DNA from: Nocardioides sp.
GTDB taxonomy: Bacteria; Actinomycetota; Actinomycetes; Propionibacteriales; Nocardioidaceae
Reading direction: 5' to 3'
Assembly: GCA_020636915.1 (NCBI GenBank)
Contig: JACJWV010000002.1
Location: 1 to 64,000 of the forward strand
DNA length: 64,000 bases
Shown here: positions 50,350 through 58,191 of the stretch, in pieces
How positions within the stretch are numbered: the first letter of the stretch is position 1
Layout of the letters: each line of letters begins with the position of its first letter
Translations under genes and position numbers: made by a program
Notes under the pieces: generated by a model
What the model saw: only the letters and a program-made list of their open reading frames with translations
What the model was told of the DNA's origin: nothing
Database searches by the model: none

Positions 50350-51152
50350 GGCTCCTCCGTCTCGCGCACGGTCTCCGCCCCGGGGTCGGGAGCGGCGTCG
50401 GCCAGGGTGTCGGGAACGGTGTCCAGGACGGGGTCGAGGACGGATTCCAGGACCGGGTCCAGGACGGGGTCCGCCTCGGCCGCGAGCTCCTCCGCCTCGC
50501 CGAGCTCGGCCTCCTCCTCGGCCATCGCCTTGCGGCGCTTGACCCAGAAACGCACCGACTGGATCGCGATGAGCACGGCCAGCAGGACCACGACCGCGGG
50601 GAAGAAGCGCTCCAGGAACCGGTTCACGCCCTCGATGTGGTTGCCGGCCTGGATACCGACCGTCACCCAGACGCCGACCCAGATGGCGGCACCGATCATG
50701 TTGGCCGCGAGGAACCGCGGCCACTTCATCGGCGTGATGCCGGCGACGAGGCCGTTCAGGTGGCGCAGCAGCGGGAGGAACCGGCCCGCGACCACGACCT
50801 TGCTGCCGTGCCGCTCGTAGAACGCCTCGACCTTGTCCAGCGCGGTGTGCGTCACCCCGAACCGCCGGCCGAGCTTCAGGGCGAGCGGGCGGCCGCCGTA
50901 CCTGCCGACGACGAAGGCGGCGTTGTCGCCGATCACCGCGGCGACGAAGCCGAGGACCAGCACCGGGATCAGGTGGAGGTCGCCCGAGACCGTGTAGATG
51001 CCGGCGGTGATCAGCGTGGCCTCGCCCGGCATCGGGATGCCGAGGTTCTCGACGAAGACCGCGACGACGACCGCCAGGTAGCCGTAGTCCTCGATGTACG
51101 GCGCGACCGTGCCGAAGACCCCGGGCAGGTCCGTCGTGAGCGCGCCGATCAT
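50346..51152 (-). CDS. DedA family membrane protein with repetitive acidic tail
   Basis: 268-aa DedA/SNARE-associated protein, a family including undecaprenyl-phosphate flippases. Key parts are VVVAVFVENLGIPMPGEATLI (membrane re-entrant loop), GDNAAFVVGRYGGRPLALK and VVVAGRFLPLLRHLNGLVAG with the conserved arginine. The last 60 residues are acidic and built from four-residue units of the type DPVL/ESVL (coded at about 50418-50472), probably cytoplasmic and disordered. The ATG at 51152 opens a two-gene operon with the MBL-fold hydrolase. Confidence 0.88.
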   Translation of the reverse strand: MIGALTTDLPGVFGTVAPYIEDYGYLAVVVAVFVENLGIPMPGEATLITAGIYTVSGDLHLIPVLVLGFVAAVIGDNAAFVVGRYGGRPLALKLGRRFGVTHTALDKVEAFYERHGSKVVVAGRFLPLLRHLNGLVAGITPMKWPRFLAANMIGAAIWVGVWVTVGIQAGNHIEGVNRFLERFFPAVVVLLAVLIAIQSVRFWVKRRKAMAEEEAELGEAEELAAEADPVLDPVLESVLDPVLDTVPDTLADAAPDPGAETVRETEEP

Positions 51153-51277
51153 GCGGCGAGCATGCTGGGCGGCACCGGGTCCCGTCAACGAGGTTCTGGC
51201 AATTCCGTGCCAAAACTTTTGGGCCGGATGCTGCTCCACCCCTCGCGCCAGCGGCCGGTACGACGTAACCTCCGCCC

Positions 51278-51880
51278 GTGAGCAAGAAGGCCGACGGGCG
51301 CACCGCACGCCGCGACCGCAACAGCGAGGCGGTCCTCGACACCGTCCACGAGATGTTCGTGGAGGGGAACTTCGCGCCCGCCGTCGAGGAGGTCGCCGTC
51401 CGGTCGGGCGTGTCGCTGCGCTCGGTCTACCGCTACTTCGAGGACACCGAGGACCTGCTGCGGCGCGCGATCGAGCGGCGGGTCGAGGTCGTGGGCGACC
51501 TCTACGCGCTCGAGTCCCTCGGCGAGGGCGGCCGCGAGCAGCGGATCCGGTCGCTCGTCGACCAGCGGCTCCAGCTGCACGCGAAGCTCGCCCCGACGAT
51601 CCGGGCCGCGATGCTGCGGTCGTCGGACTCGCCGCTCATCGCCGAGCAGGTGCGCGCTCGGCGACGGCTGCTGGCCGACCAGGTCGCCGCGCACTTCGAG
51701 CCCGAGCTCGCCCTGCTCGACCGGTCCCGCCGCGTCGAGCTGGCCACCTGCATCGACGCGTTGTGCTCGTTCGAGTCCATGGAGCTGATGCGGGTGCGCG
51801 CCGGGCTCTCGCCGTCTCGGACCCGGCGGGCGCTCGAGGACGGCGTCGCGGCACTGCTTGGGGGCGTCGACCAGAAGTAG
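51278..51880 (+). CDS. TetR family transcriptional regulator
   Basis: 200-aa TetR-type repressor. The N-terminal helix-turn-helix (about 12-60) reads AVLDTVHEMFVEGNFAPAVE then VAVRSGVSLRSVYRYFEDTE, and the C-terminal part is an all-helical ligand domain. The GTG at 51278 is 6 nt after TAACCT (51266-51271). It is divergent from dedA and directly upstream of the alkyl-sulfatase-like gene; a 19-bp palindrome over its stop codon is the likely operator for that gene. The inducer is unknown. Confidence 0.9.
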   Translation: MSKKADGRTARRDRNSEAVLDTVHEMFVEGNFAPAVEEVAVRSGVSLRSVYRYFEDTEDLLRRAIERRVEVVGDLYALESLGEGGREQRIRSLVDQRLQLHAKLAPTIRAAMLRSSDSPLIAEQVRARRRLLADQVAAHFEPELALLDRSRRVELATCIDALCSFESMELMRVRAGLSPSRTRRALEDGVAALLGGVDQK

Positions 51881-51898
51881 TGGCATGATGAGTGCCAC
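51880..51898. promoter_or_regulatory. Candidate TetR operator before the alkyl sulfatase gene
   Basis: Inverted repeat GTGGCA (51880-51885) and TGCCAC (51893-51898) around a 7-bp centre. It lies 6 bp upstream of the -10 TACCGT (51905-51910) and therefore covers the expected -35 of the downstream gene. Binding of the adjacent TetR protein would block transcription. Confidence 0.6.
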
Positions 51899-51916
51899 AA
51901 CCGCTACCGTCGAGGC

Positions 51917-53182
51917 GTGAGCCAGAGCATCCTGCAGGTCGCCGACGACCTCTGGACCGGCGCGCGCCAGATCGAGGACACCCACCCGTTCTCCTTCATG
52001 GGCGAGGCCGAGGAGGTCGCCGACGGGGTGGCGTTCGTGCCGTCGTTCGCCAACGTCGCGGCGATCGCGACCGACGACGGCCTGGTCCTCGTCGACACCG
52101 GCAGCCCGCCGTTCGCGCAGCACAACTTCGACACGCTGCGGCGGTGGACCGACGCCCGCCTGCACACCGCGGTCTTCTCCCACGGCCACATCGACCACGT
52201 CTTCGGCGTCGCCCCGTTCGAGGCGGAGGCCGCCGAGCGCGGCTGGGCGCCGCCTCAGGTGCTGGCGCACGAGGCGCTGCCGGCCCGGTTCGACCGCTAC
52301 GTGCTGACCGCGGGCTACAACGAGGTCGTCAACCGGCGCCAGTTCGGTCTCGACGACCTGGTCTGGCCACGGGAGTACCGCTACCCCGACGAGACGTACG
52401 CCGACCGCCGGGACCTGGTCGTGGGTGGGCTCGACGTCCGGCTCACCCACGCGCGCGGCGAGACCGACGACCACACCTGGACCTGGGTGCCGGAGCGCCG
52501 GCTGCTGTGTTGCGGCGACCTGTTCATCTGGGCCTCCCCCAACGCCGGCAACCCGCAGAAGGTGCAGCGCTACCCGCGCGAGTGGGCGGTGGCGCTGCGC
52601 ACGATGGCCGACCTCGGCGCGGAGCTGATGCTGCCCGGGCACGGCGTACCCGTCGTCGGCGCCGACCGGATCCGGCAGGCGCTGACCGAGAGCGCCGAGC
52701 TGCTCGAGCACCTGCACGACGAGACCGTCGCGATGATGAACGCCGGCGCGCGGCTCGACGAGATCGTGCACACCGTGCGCGGACCCGAGCACCTGCTCGA
52801 GCGGCCCTACCTGCGGCCCGTCTACGACGAGCCGGAGTTCGTCGTCCGCAACGTGTGGCGCCTCTACGGCGGCTGGTGGGACGGCGATCCCTCGCACCTC
52901 AAGCCGGCGCCCGCGGGGGGTCTCGCGGCGGAGCTGGCCTCCCTCGCCGGCGGCGCCGGCCGCCTGGCCGACCGGGCCCTGGAGGTGCTCGAGGCGGGCG
53001 ACGACCGGCTCGCCGGACACCTCGCCGAGCTCGCCGTCCAGGCCGCCCCGGGCGACGCCGGTGTGCACCGGGTGCGCGCCCGGGTCTTCGCCACCCGGGC
53101 CGAGCACGAGGCGTCGACCATGTCTCAGGGCGTGTTCCGCTGGGCCGCACGCGAGTCGCAGGAGCGGGGCGGAGGGGCCTGA
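51917..53182 (+). CDS. MBL-fold alkyl sulfatase-like protein
   Basis: 421-aa protein with a metallo-beta-lactamase domain (about 45-265) followed by an alkyl-sulfatase dimerisation-like helical domain. FANVAAIATDDGLVLVDTGS, TAVFSHGHIDHVFGVAPF (zinc motif), HARGETDDHTWTW, LLCCGDLFIWASPNAGNPQK and ELMLPGHGVPVV resemble SdsA1-type type III sulfatases; WRLYGGWWDGDPSHLKPAP is the dimerisation-domain mark. It is shorter than secreted SdsA1 (about 650 aa) and lacks a signal peptide and the C-terminal SCP2 domain. The GTG at 51917 is 6 nt after TACCGT. Likely TetR-controlled. Confidence 0.82.
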   Translation: MSQSILQVADDLWTGARQIEDTHPFSFMGEAEEVADGVAFVPSFANVAAIATDDGLVLVDTGSPPFAQHNFDTLRRWTDARLHTAVFSHGHIDHVFGVAPFEAEAAERGWAPPQVLAHEALPARFDRYVLTAGYNEVVNRRQFGLDDLVWPREYRYPDETYADRRDLVVGGLDVRLTHARGETDDHTWTWVPERRLLCCGDLFIWASPNAGNPQKVQRYPREWAVALRTMADLGAELMLPGHGVPVVGADRIRQALTESAELLEHLHDETVAMMNAGARLDEIVHTVRGPEHLLERPYLRPVYDEPEFVVRNVWRLYGGWWDGDPSHLKPAPAGGLAAELASLAGGAGRLADRALEVLEAGDDRLAGHLAELAVQAAPGDAGVHRVRARVFATRAEHEASTMSQGVFRWAARESQERGGGA

Positions 53183-53189
53183 CGCGGCT

Positions 53190-53252
53190 GCGGGTTTCAC
53201 CGGGCGCCCGGTGAAACCCGCACGACACGCCGGTGCGACGCGGCGTGTCGTG
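53190..53252. terminator. Twin palindrome between convergent genes
   Basis: A perfect 32-bp palindrome (53190-53221, half-site GCGGGTTTCACCGGGC) followed by arms CACGACACGCCG (53221-53232) and CGGCGTGTCGTG (53241-53252). The second element and the GGGTTTC arms are shared with 25775-25869. Probably a bidirectional terminator. Confidence 0.78.
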
Positions 53253-53282
53253 CGGGTCCAGCCGGACAGGTCCCGGATCGAG

Positions 53283-53732
53283 TCAGGCCGGCGCGGTCCG
53301 TCCCAGCCGCATCAGGCACCAGCCGAGCAGCACGAGGACGACACCCATCACCGCGACGAAGGCCGCGACGCCGAACGCGACGACCGAGGTGAACAGGCTC
53401 GCCTGGAGGAACGAGGCCGTCATCACGGTCTGCCGGTTGGGGTCATCCTGGGGGAGCTCGGCGTAGGTCTTGCCTCCTCCGATCTCGGTGGCGTGCTCGT
53501 TGATCGTGTTGGCCTGGGCGTACGCCGTGAACGGCCCTCGGACGTCACGGCCGGCGAAGTGCTTCGCATCGTCGGACACGGTGATCTTCTGGTCGCCGAG
53601 GGTCTTGGAGACGACGGCGTAGGTCCCGAGGCCCGCGACGACGAAGAGCGCCCCGAGGACGATGACGATGATCCCGACGACACGGACGCCAGAGCTGCCG
53701 CGCGTGGCAGGGACGGATGTGTTCTCGCTCAT
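53283..53732 (-). CDS. Two-helix membrane protein often misnamed LigA
   Basis: 149-aa membrane protein with transmembrane segments at about 17-40 and 110-142 and a soluble loop containing ITVSDDAKHFAGRDVRGPF and HATEIGGGKTYAELPQDDPN. This is the pattern of actinobacterial proteins carried in databases as aromatic ring-opening dioxygenase LigA, a name unsupported by any catalytic residue here. Function unknown. The ATG at 53732 is chosen. Convergent with the alkyl sulfatase gene. Confidence 0.8.
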   Translation of the reverse strand: MSENTSVPATRGSSGVRVVGIIVIVLGALFVVAGLGTYAVVSKTLGDQKITVSDDAKHFAGRDVRGPFTAYAQANTINEHATEIGGGKTYAELPQDDPNRQTVMTASFLQASLFTSVVAFGVAAFVAVMGVVLVLLGWCLMRLGRTAPA

Positions 53733-53803
53733 CGGTCCATCAAGCGCCGACGGAGGCGAGCGCACCTCACCTGTTCAGGGTGAGCAGGTGCTTGACTGGG
53801 GCC

Positions 53804-54406
53804 GTGGACGCGGGTGCGTGGGACGAGAGGTACGCCGCCAGCGAGCTGGTGTGGTCGGCCGAGCCGAACCTGTTCGTGGCGCAGGAGACGGCCGACCTGC
53901 CGCCGGGCCGGGCGCTGGACCTGGCGGCCGGCGAGGGGCGCAACGCGATCTGGCTCGCCCGCCGCGGGTGGACGGTGACCGCGGCCGACTTCTCCCAGGT
54001 GGCGCTCGACAAGGGCCGGCGGCTCGCCGGCGACACCCCGGTCCGCTGGGTGCACGCCGACGCGACGGCGTGGGACGAACCCGCGGCGTACGACCTGGTC
54101 GTCGTCGCCTACCTGCAGCTGCCTGCCGAGCAGCGGCGGGCCGCCGTGCGGGCCGCGTTCGGCTCCCTGGTCCCGGGCGGCACCCTGCTGCTGGTCGCGC
54201 ACGACTCGACGAACCTGGCCGAGGGCACGGGCGGTCCCCAGGACCCGGCGGTGCTGATGACGGCCGACGACGTGCTGGGCGACCTGGCCGGCGAGGACCT
54301 CGACGTCGTCCGCGCCGAGCGCGTCGCCCGGCAGGTCGGCGACGGGCACGGCGAGGAGCCGGCCCGGACCGCGTGGGACTGCCTGGTGCGGGTGGTCAGG
54401 CGGTAG
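53804..54406 (+). CDS. SAM-dependent class I methyltransferase
   Basis: 200-aa methyltransferase. ALDLAAGEGRNAIWLARRGW (about 40-59) is the SAM-binding motif I, VTAADFSQVALDKGRRLAGD motif post-I, YDLVVVAYLQLP motif II and VPGGTLLLVAHDS motif III. It resembles the small methyltransferases related to TehB and thiopurine methyltransferase, suggesting a small or toxic substrate. The GTG at 53804 gives the compact MDAGAWDERYAAS start; it follows TTGACT by 6 nt. The end overlaps the convergent small membrane gene by 11 bp. Confidence 0.85.
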   Translation: MDAGAWDERYAASELVWSAEPNLFVAQETADLPPGRALDLAAGEGRNAIWLARRGWTVTAADFSQVALDKGRRLAGDTPVRWVHADATAWDEPAAYDLVVVAYLQLPAEQRRAAVRAAFGSLVPGGTLLLVAHDSTNLAEGTGGPQDPAVLMTADDVLGDLAGEDLDVVRAERVARQVGDGHGEEPARTAWDCLVRVVRR

Positions 54407-54674
54407 GAGGCTGCTGCTCCCGGGTCTCCGGCTCGACCGGGATCTCGTGGGCGGCCGGACGGTCCGACGGGTCGTAGACACCTGCGTCGGCCGAGGCCTG
54501 GGCCTTCCTCAGCTGCTTGACCAGGCTGAAGCCGAGGAACACCACCGCCAGCGCGAGCCCGATGAAGATCGCGAACGCGGTCCAGCCGGCCTTCACGTCC
54601 TCGTCGTCCGGCACCTGGTCGGCGAACGAGACGACGAGCGTCGTGAGGTCGGGCACGACGGACAGCAATTGCAT
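54396..54674 (-). CDS. Small membrane protein of the mca locus
   Basis: 92-aa protein with one transmembrane segment (about 30-54) and a hydrophilic C-terminus rich in Pro and Glu. It lies 12 bp downstream of mca, and a small membrane gene in the same place follows mca in Mycobacterium as far as I recall, so it may work with mycothiol detoxification or export. No domain is recognised. It marks the right-hand edge of the accessory block, where the conserved backbone resumes. Confidence 0.7.
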   Translation of the reverse strand: MQLLSVVPDLTTLVVSFADQVPDDEDVKAGWTAFAIFIGLALAVVFLGFSLVKQLRKAQASADAGVYDPSDRPAAHEIPVEPETREQQPPTA

Positions 54675-54686
54675 GCGACCAGTGTC

Positions 54687-55574
54687 TCAGAGGGGGTCGG
54701 TGATGCCGGCGAACAGGTCGTCCTCCGGGAGCTCGCTCGTGACGTGGCTCTCGACCAGCTCGAAGTCCTCGGTCGGCCAGACCTTCTCCTGCAGCTCTCG
54801 CGGCACCGCGAACCAGAACCCGTCCGGGTCGATCTGCGTGGCGTGCGCCAGGAGCGCCTGGTCGCGGACGCCGAAGTAGTCGGCACAGTCGACCTTCGTG
54901 GTGATCCGGGCGTCCCACTCCGGCTCGGGCTTCCACTCCTGGAGGCGCTCGGCCCAGGGCGACTCCAGCCCGTGCTCGAGCATCGCCTCGTGCAGCGCGA
55001 CCATCCGGGGCCGGTTGAACGAGTGGTGGTAGTAGAGCTTGAGCGGCTGCCACGGCTCGCCGAGCTCGGGGTAGCGCTCTGGGTCCGCGGCCGCGCGGAA
55101 CGCCTCGACCGAGACCTCGTGGCACTTGACGTGGTCGGGGTGCGGGTAGCCACCGCGCTCGTCGTACGTCGTCACCACGTGCGGCCGGAACGAGCGGATC
55201 AGCCGGACCAGCGGTGCGGCCGCCTCCTCCAGCGGCACGAGCGCGAAGCACCCCTCGGGCAGCGGCGGCTTCGGGTCGCCCTCCGGCCACCCCGAGTCGA
55301 CGAAGCCCAGCCAGTCCTGCCGCACCCCGAGGATGTCGCGCGCGCGCTCCATCTCCTGGCGACGGATGTGGGTGATGTTCTCGAGGATCTCGGGCCGGTC
55401 CATCTTGGGGTTGAGGATCGACCCCCGCTCGCCACCGGTGCACGTCGCGACGTGCACGTCGACACCCTGGGCGACGTACATCGCGGTGCTCGCGGCGCCC
55501 TTGCTCGACTCGTCGTCGGGGTGGGCGTGGACGTGCATGAGGCGGAGCCCGGCGCGGGAGGGGTGCTGCGTCAC
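54687..55574 (-). CDS. mca: Mycothiol S-conjugate amidase
   Basis: 295-aa zinc amidase of the LmbE/PIG-L family that cleaves mycothiol conjugates of electrophiles to mercapturic acids for export. HVHAHPDDESSKGAA is the zinc motif (about 14-28), ATCTGGERGSILNP and GGYPHPDHVKCHEVS supply further metal and active-site residues, and KLYYHHSFNRPRM is characteristic of Mca. The length and these motifs fit Mca better than MshB. The GTG at 55574 is 6 nt after TACGAT on this strand. Its presence implies a mycothiol-making host. Confidence 0.92.
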   Translation of the reverse strand: MTQHPSRAGLRLMHVHAHPDDESSKGAASTAMYVAQGVDVHVATCTGGERGSILNPKMDRPEILENITHIRRQEMERARDILGVRQDWLGFVDSGWPEGDPKPPLPEGCFALVPLEEAAAPLVRLIRSFRPHVVTTYDERGGYPHPDHVKCHEVSVEAFRAAADPERYPELGEPWQPLKLYYHHSFNRPRMVALHEAMLEHGLESPWAERLQEWKPEPEWDARITTKVDCADYFGVRDQALLAHATQIDPDGFWFAVPRELQEKVWPTEDFELVESHVTSELPEDDLFAGITDPL

Positions 55575-55694
55575 CGGGCAATCGTAGGGGGTGGGTCGAT
55601 CCGGTCCACGGGGCGCAGGCGCCGTGGCGGGCCCGGGGGACGCCAGCGGGGATCCGACGCCGGGCGGGCGTGGCGCGGGTGCGACGATGGTCCG

Positions 55695-56093
55695 GTGACG
55701 CAGCAGACCGACCTCGCGGAGCGGTACGGCGCGCCCTCGTCGGGCCGTCGCGCGCTGCTGGTCGGGGTCGTGGTCGTCGTCGTCGCGGCGTTCGCCGGCT
55801 GGGTGGGCTGGACGTTCTGGGCCCAGGTGAACCCCGACGTCTCCTCGAACCTGGTCGGCTGGGACACGCGCGACGAGCACGCCGTCGTCGCCCACGTCGA
55901 GGTGAGCCTGTCCGGCGACGCGGTCGATCCGTCGTGCCGGCTGCAGGCCTACGCCGAGGACCACACGGTCGTCGGCGAGCTCAACTTCACGCCGCGCGAC
56001 GGGACCAACGACGTGACGATCCGGACCGAGCGGCTGGCGACGCGGGTCAAGCTCGAGGGCTGTACGAGCGCCGACCAGACCCACGCGCGCTGA
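55695..56093 (+). CDS. DUF4307 membrane-anchored protein
   Basis: 132-aa protein with a short cytoplasmic N-terminus (LAERYGAPS), one transmembrane helix (about 20-42) and an extracytoplasmic beta-rich domain containing VDPSCRLQAYAEDHTVVGEL and a late cysteine (KLEGCTSADQ). It matches DUF4307, an actinobacterial family of unknown function usually divergent from mca, as it is here. The GTG at 55695 begins VTQQTDLAER. greA follows in the same direction. Confidence 0.82.
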   Translation: MTQQTDLAERYGAPSSGRRALLVGVVVVVVAAFAGWVGWTFWAQVNPDVSSNLVGWDTRDEHAVVAHVEVSLSGDAVDPSCRLQAYAEDHTVVGELNFTPRDGTNDVTIRTERLATRVKLEGCTSADQTHAR

Positions 56094-56125
56094 CGCGGAT
56101 TCTGGGTGCCTCGCCCCCGGGTTGC

Positions 56126-56131
56126 TAGGCT
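56126..56131 (+). promoter_or_regulatory. Probable -10 of greA
   Basis: TAGGCT lies 149 nt upstream of the greA ATG. Initiation about 7 nt later would leave an untranslated leader of about 140 nt, unusual in a window where most messages look leaderless. The leader holds no known riboswitch pattern that I recognise, and no clear -35 is visible. Confidence 0.4.
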
Positions 56132-56279
56132 GGTCCGTCTGACCGTCCCGCTGGGCCGTCGATCAACCGGCCCGAGCGCGCTGATGCACGGCCGTTTGCT
56201 TGCAGGCCGGGCGGGGCACCACCCGACGAACGACGGACGGGTCCGTCGTACCTCGAAGCAGCAGAGCAGGAGCATCCCC

Positions 56280-56783
56280 ATGACGCAGTCGACCGAGCAG
56301 GGCACCATCTGGCTGACCCAGGACGCCTACGACAAGCTCGCCGCCGAGCTGGAGCACCTCAAGGGCCCCGGCCGCCAGGAGGTCGTCGCCCGCATCAGCG
56401 CCGCCCGCGACGAGGGCGACCTGAAGGAGAACGGCGGCTACCACGCCGCCCGCGAGGAGCAGGGCAAGCTCGAGGGCCGGATCCGCCAGCTCGAGGACAT
56501 GCTGCGCCGCGCCGAGGTCGGCGAGACCCCGCCGAACGACGGGGTCGTCGAGCCCGGCATGGTCGTCACCTACAAGTTCGTGGGCGATGACGACGACGAG
56601 GTCGAGACGTTCCTGCTCGGCGCCCGCGAGATCGAGCCGGACGGTCTCACCGTCTACTCGCCGCAGTCCCCGCTGGGCTCCGCCATCAACGGCCACACCA
56701 AGGGCGAGACCGTCAGCTACGAGGCGCCCAACGGCAAGCAGCTCGAGGTCGTCATCGTCGACGCGGTGCCCTACACCGGCTGA
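56280..56783 (+). CDS. greA: Transcription elongation factor GreA
   Basis: 167-aa factor that rescues backtracked RNA polymerase. The N-terminal coiled coil (about 1-80) includes RISAARDEGDLKENGGYHAA, with the acidic DEGD tip that stimulates transcript cleavage, and REEQGKLEGRIRQLEDML. The FKBP-like C-terminal domain carries SPLGSAINGHTKGETVSYEA. The ATG at 56280 has AGGAG at suitable spacing. It lies near mca and DUF4307 as in Mycobacterium and is followed by a strong composite palindrome. Confidence 0.95.
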   Translation: MTQSTEQGTIWLTQDAYDKLAAELEHLKGPGRQEVVARISAARDEGDLKENGGYHAAREEQGKLEGRIRQLEDMLRRAEVGETPPNDGVVEPGMVVTYKFVGDDDDEVETFLLGAREIEPDGLTVYSPQSPLGSAINGHTKGETVSYEAPNGKQLEVVIVDAVPYTG

Positions 56784-56824
56784 GCTCAGACGCGTCAGCG
56801 GCGGATCGGCGGATCGGCGTCGAG

Positions 56825-56899
56825 TTTCGTCGGCCGGCCGACGAAATCCGCGCCGGGACGACGAAGTTTCGTCGTCCCGCCTCGCATTCCGTCGTCCCG
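56825..56899. repeat. Composite palindromic repeat, copy 2
   Basis: Perfect palindrome of 22 bp (56825-56846, half-site TTTCGTCGGCC), then CGGGACGACGAA with TTCGTCGTCCCG (56854-56879, 2-nt centre), then CATTCCGTCGTCCCG. It has the same order and largely the same sequence as 36907-36987. It lies between convergent greA and threonine dehydratase and probably ends both transcripts. The gap start (56787-56807) resembles the 27486 repeat. Confidence 0.78.
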
Positions 56900-56973
56900 C
56901 GTCCACCCGGGCCACCGGCCGCGAGCAGCCACCCGTCATCCGCAACGCGCGACAAACAACGTCGACTCGGCCG

Positions 56974-58191
56974 TCACTCGTAGACGCGGTAACCGCGTTC
57001 CCGCAGCCGGGCCACCACCTGCTGGGCGTGCGGCTCGCCGCGGGTCTCGAGCTGGAGGCGCACCTGCACCTCGTGGAGGAGCAGGGAGGGCGAGATCCGC
57101 TCGTGGGCGACCTCGAGCACGTTCGCACCGACCGCACCGACCTCGGTCAGGAGCTGCGCGAGGCCTCCGGGCAGGTCGGGGATGCAGACCCGCAGGTTGA
57201 GGTAGCGGCCGGCGGCGGCCATGCCGTGCCGGATCACCTTGCCGAGCAGCAGCGGGTCGACGTTGCCGCCGGAGAGCACCGCGACCGCCGGGGTCTCGAA
57301 GGACGTGGGCGCGTCGAGGACTGCGGCGACGGCCGCGGCACCGGCCGGCTCGACGAGCATCTTGGCGCGCTCGAGCACGGCCAGCACCGCGCGGGAGAGC
57401 GACTCCTCGGAGACCGTCACGATGTCGTCGACGTGGTCGCGCACGGCGGCGAAGGTCACCTGCCCGGGCAGGCCGACCGCGATCCCGTCGGCCATCGTGC
57501 TCATCGAGGTCAGCGGCACCGGGTGCCCGGCGCTCAGCGAGGCCGGGTACGCCGCCGCGCCGGCGGCCTGCACCCCGATCACCCGGACGTCGGGCCGCAG
57601 CGCCTTGACCGCGATCGCGATGCCGGCCAGCAGCCCCCCGCCGCCGGTCGGCACCAGGACCGTGCGCAGGTCGGGCTTCTGCTCGACGATCTCGAGGCCC
57701 GCCGTACCCTGCCCGGCCACGATGTCGACGTGGTCGAAGGGGTGGATCAGCACCGCACCGGTGCGCTCGGAGAACGCCTTCGCCTCGGCCAGCGCGTCCT
57801 CGAGGTAGCGACCGTGGAAGATCACCTCGGCGCCGTACCCCCGGGTCGCCTTCTCCTTCGGGATCGGCGCGCCCTCGGGCATGAAGATCGTCGCCTTGAT
57901 GCCGAGCATCTGCGCCGCGAGCGCCACGCCCTGGGCGTGGTTGCCCGCCGAGGCCGCCACGACGCCGTGCGCGTGCTCCTCGTCCGACAGCCGCGAGATC
58001 CGCACGTAGGCGCCGCGCGCCTTGAACGAGCCGGTGCGCTGCAGGTTCTCGCACTTGAGCTCGACCGGGCCCTCGGCGAGGGCGGACAGCCAGCGCGACT
58101 CCTCCATGGGCGTCTCGATCGACACCCCGCGGAGAAGCTCCCGGGCCGCCTCGATCTCGGCGAGCCCGACGGTGGGCACCTCGGTGGTCAT
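56974..58191 (-). CDS. ilvA: Threonine ammonia-lyase (threonine dehydratase)
   Basis: 405-aa PLP enzyme converting threonine to 2-oxobutanoate. ENLQRTGSFKARGAYVRI holds the PLP lysine, VVAASAGNHAQGVALAA the substrate Ser-Ala-Gly-Asn loop and VPTGGGGLLAGIA the phosphate cup. A single C-terminal ACT-like domain (about 325-405) ends in RLRERGYRVYE. This layout matches the short IlvA/TdcB-type enzyme, which may be biosynthetic or catabolic. The ATG at 58191 overlaps the stop of the upstream transporter gene by one base (TGATG), and AGGAGG lies just before it. Confidence 0.9.
   Translation of the reverse strand: MTTEVPTVGLAEIEAARELLRGVSIETPMEESRWLSALAEGPVELKCENLQRTGSFKARGAYVRISRLSDEEHAHGVVAASAGNHAQGVALAAQMLGIKATIFMPEGAPIPKEKATRGYGAEVIFHGRYLEDALAEAKAFSERTGAVLIHPFDHVDIVAGQGTAGLEIVEQKPDLRTVLVPTGGGGLLAGIAIAVKALRPDVRVIGVQAAGAAAYPASLSAGHPVPLTSMSTMADGIAVGLPGQVTFAAVRDHVDDIVTVSEESLSRAVLAVLERAKMLVEPAGAAAVAAVLDAPTSFETPAVAVLSGGNVDPLLLGKVIRHGMAAAGRYLNLRVCIPDLPGGLAQLLTEVGAVGANVLEVAHERISPSLLLHEVQVRLQLETRGEPHAQQVVARLRERGYRVYE

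Noticed and set aside
53283..53732. Aromatic ring-opening dioxygenase LigA
   Set aside because: The protein has two transmembrane helices and no metal-binding or dioxygenase motif. The database name for this family appears to be a propagated error.
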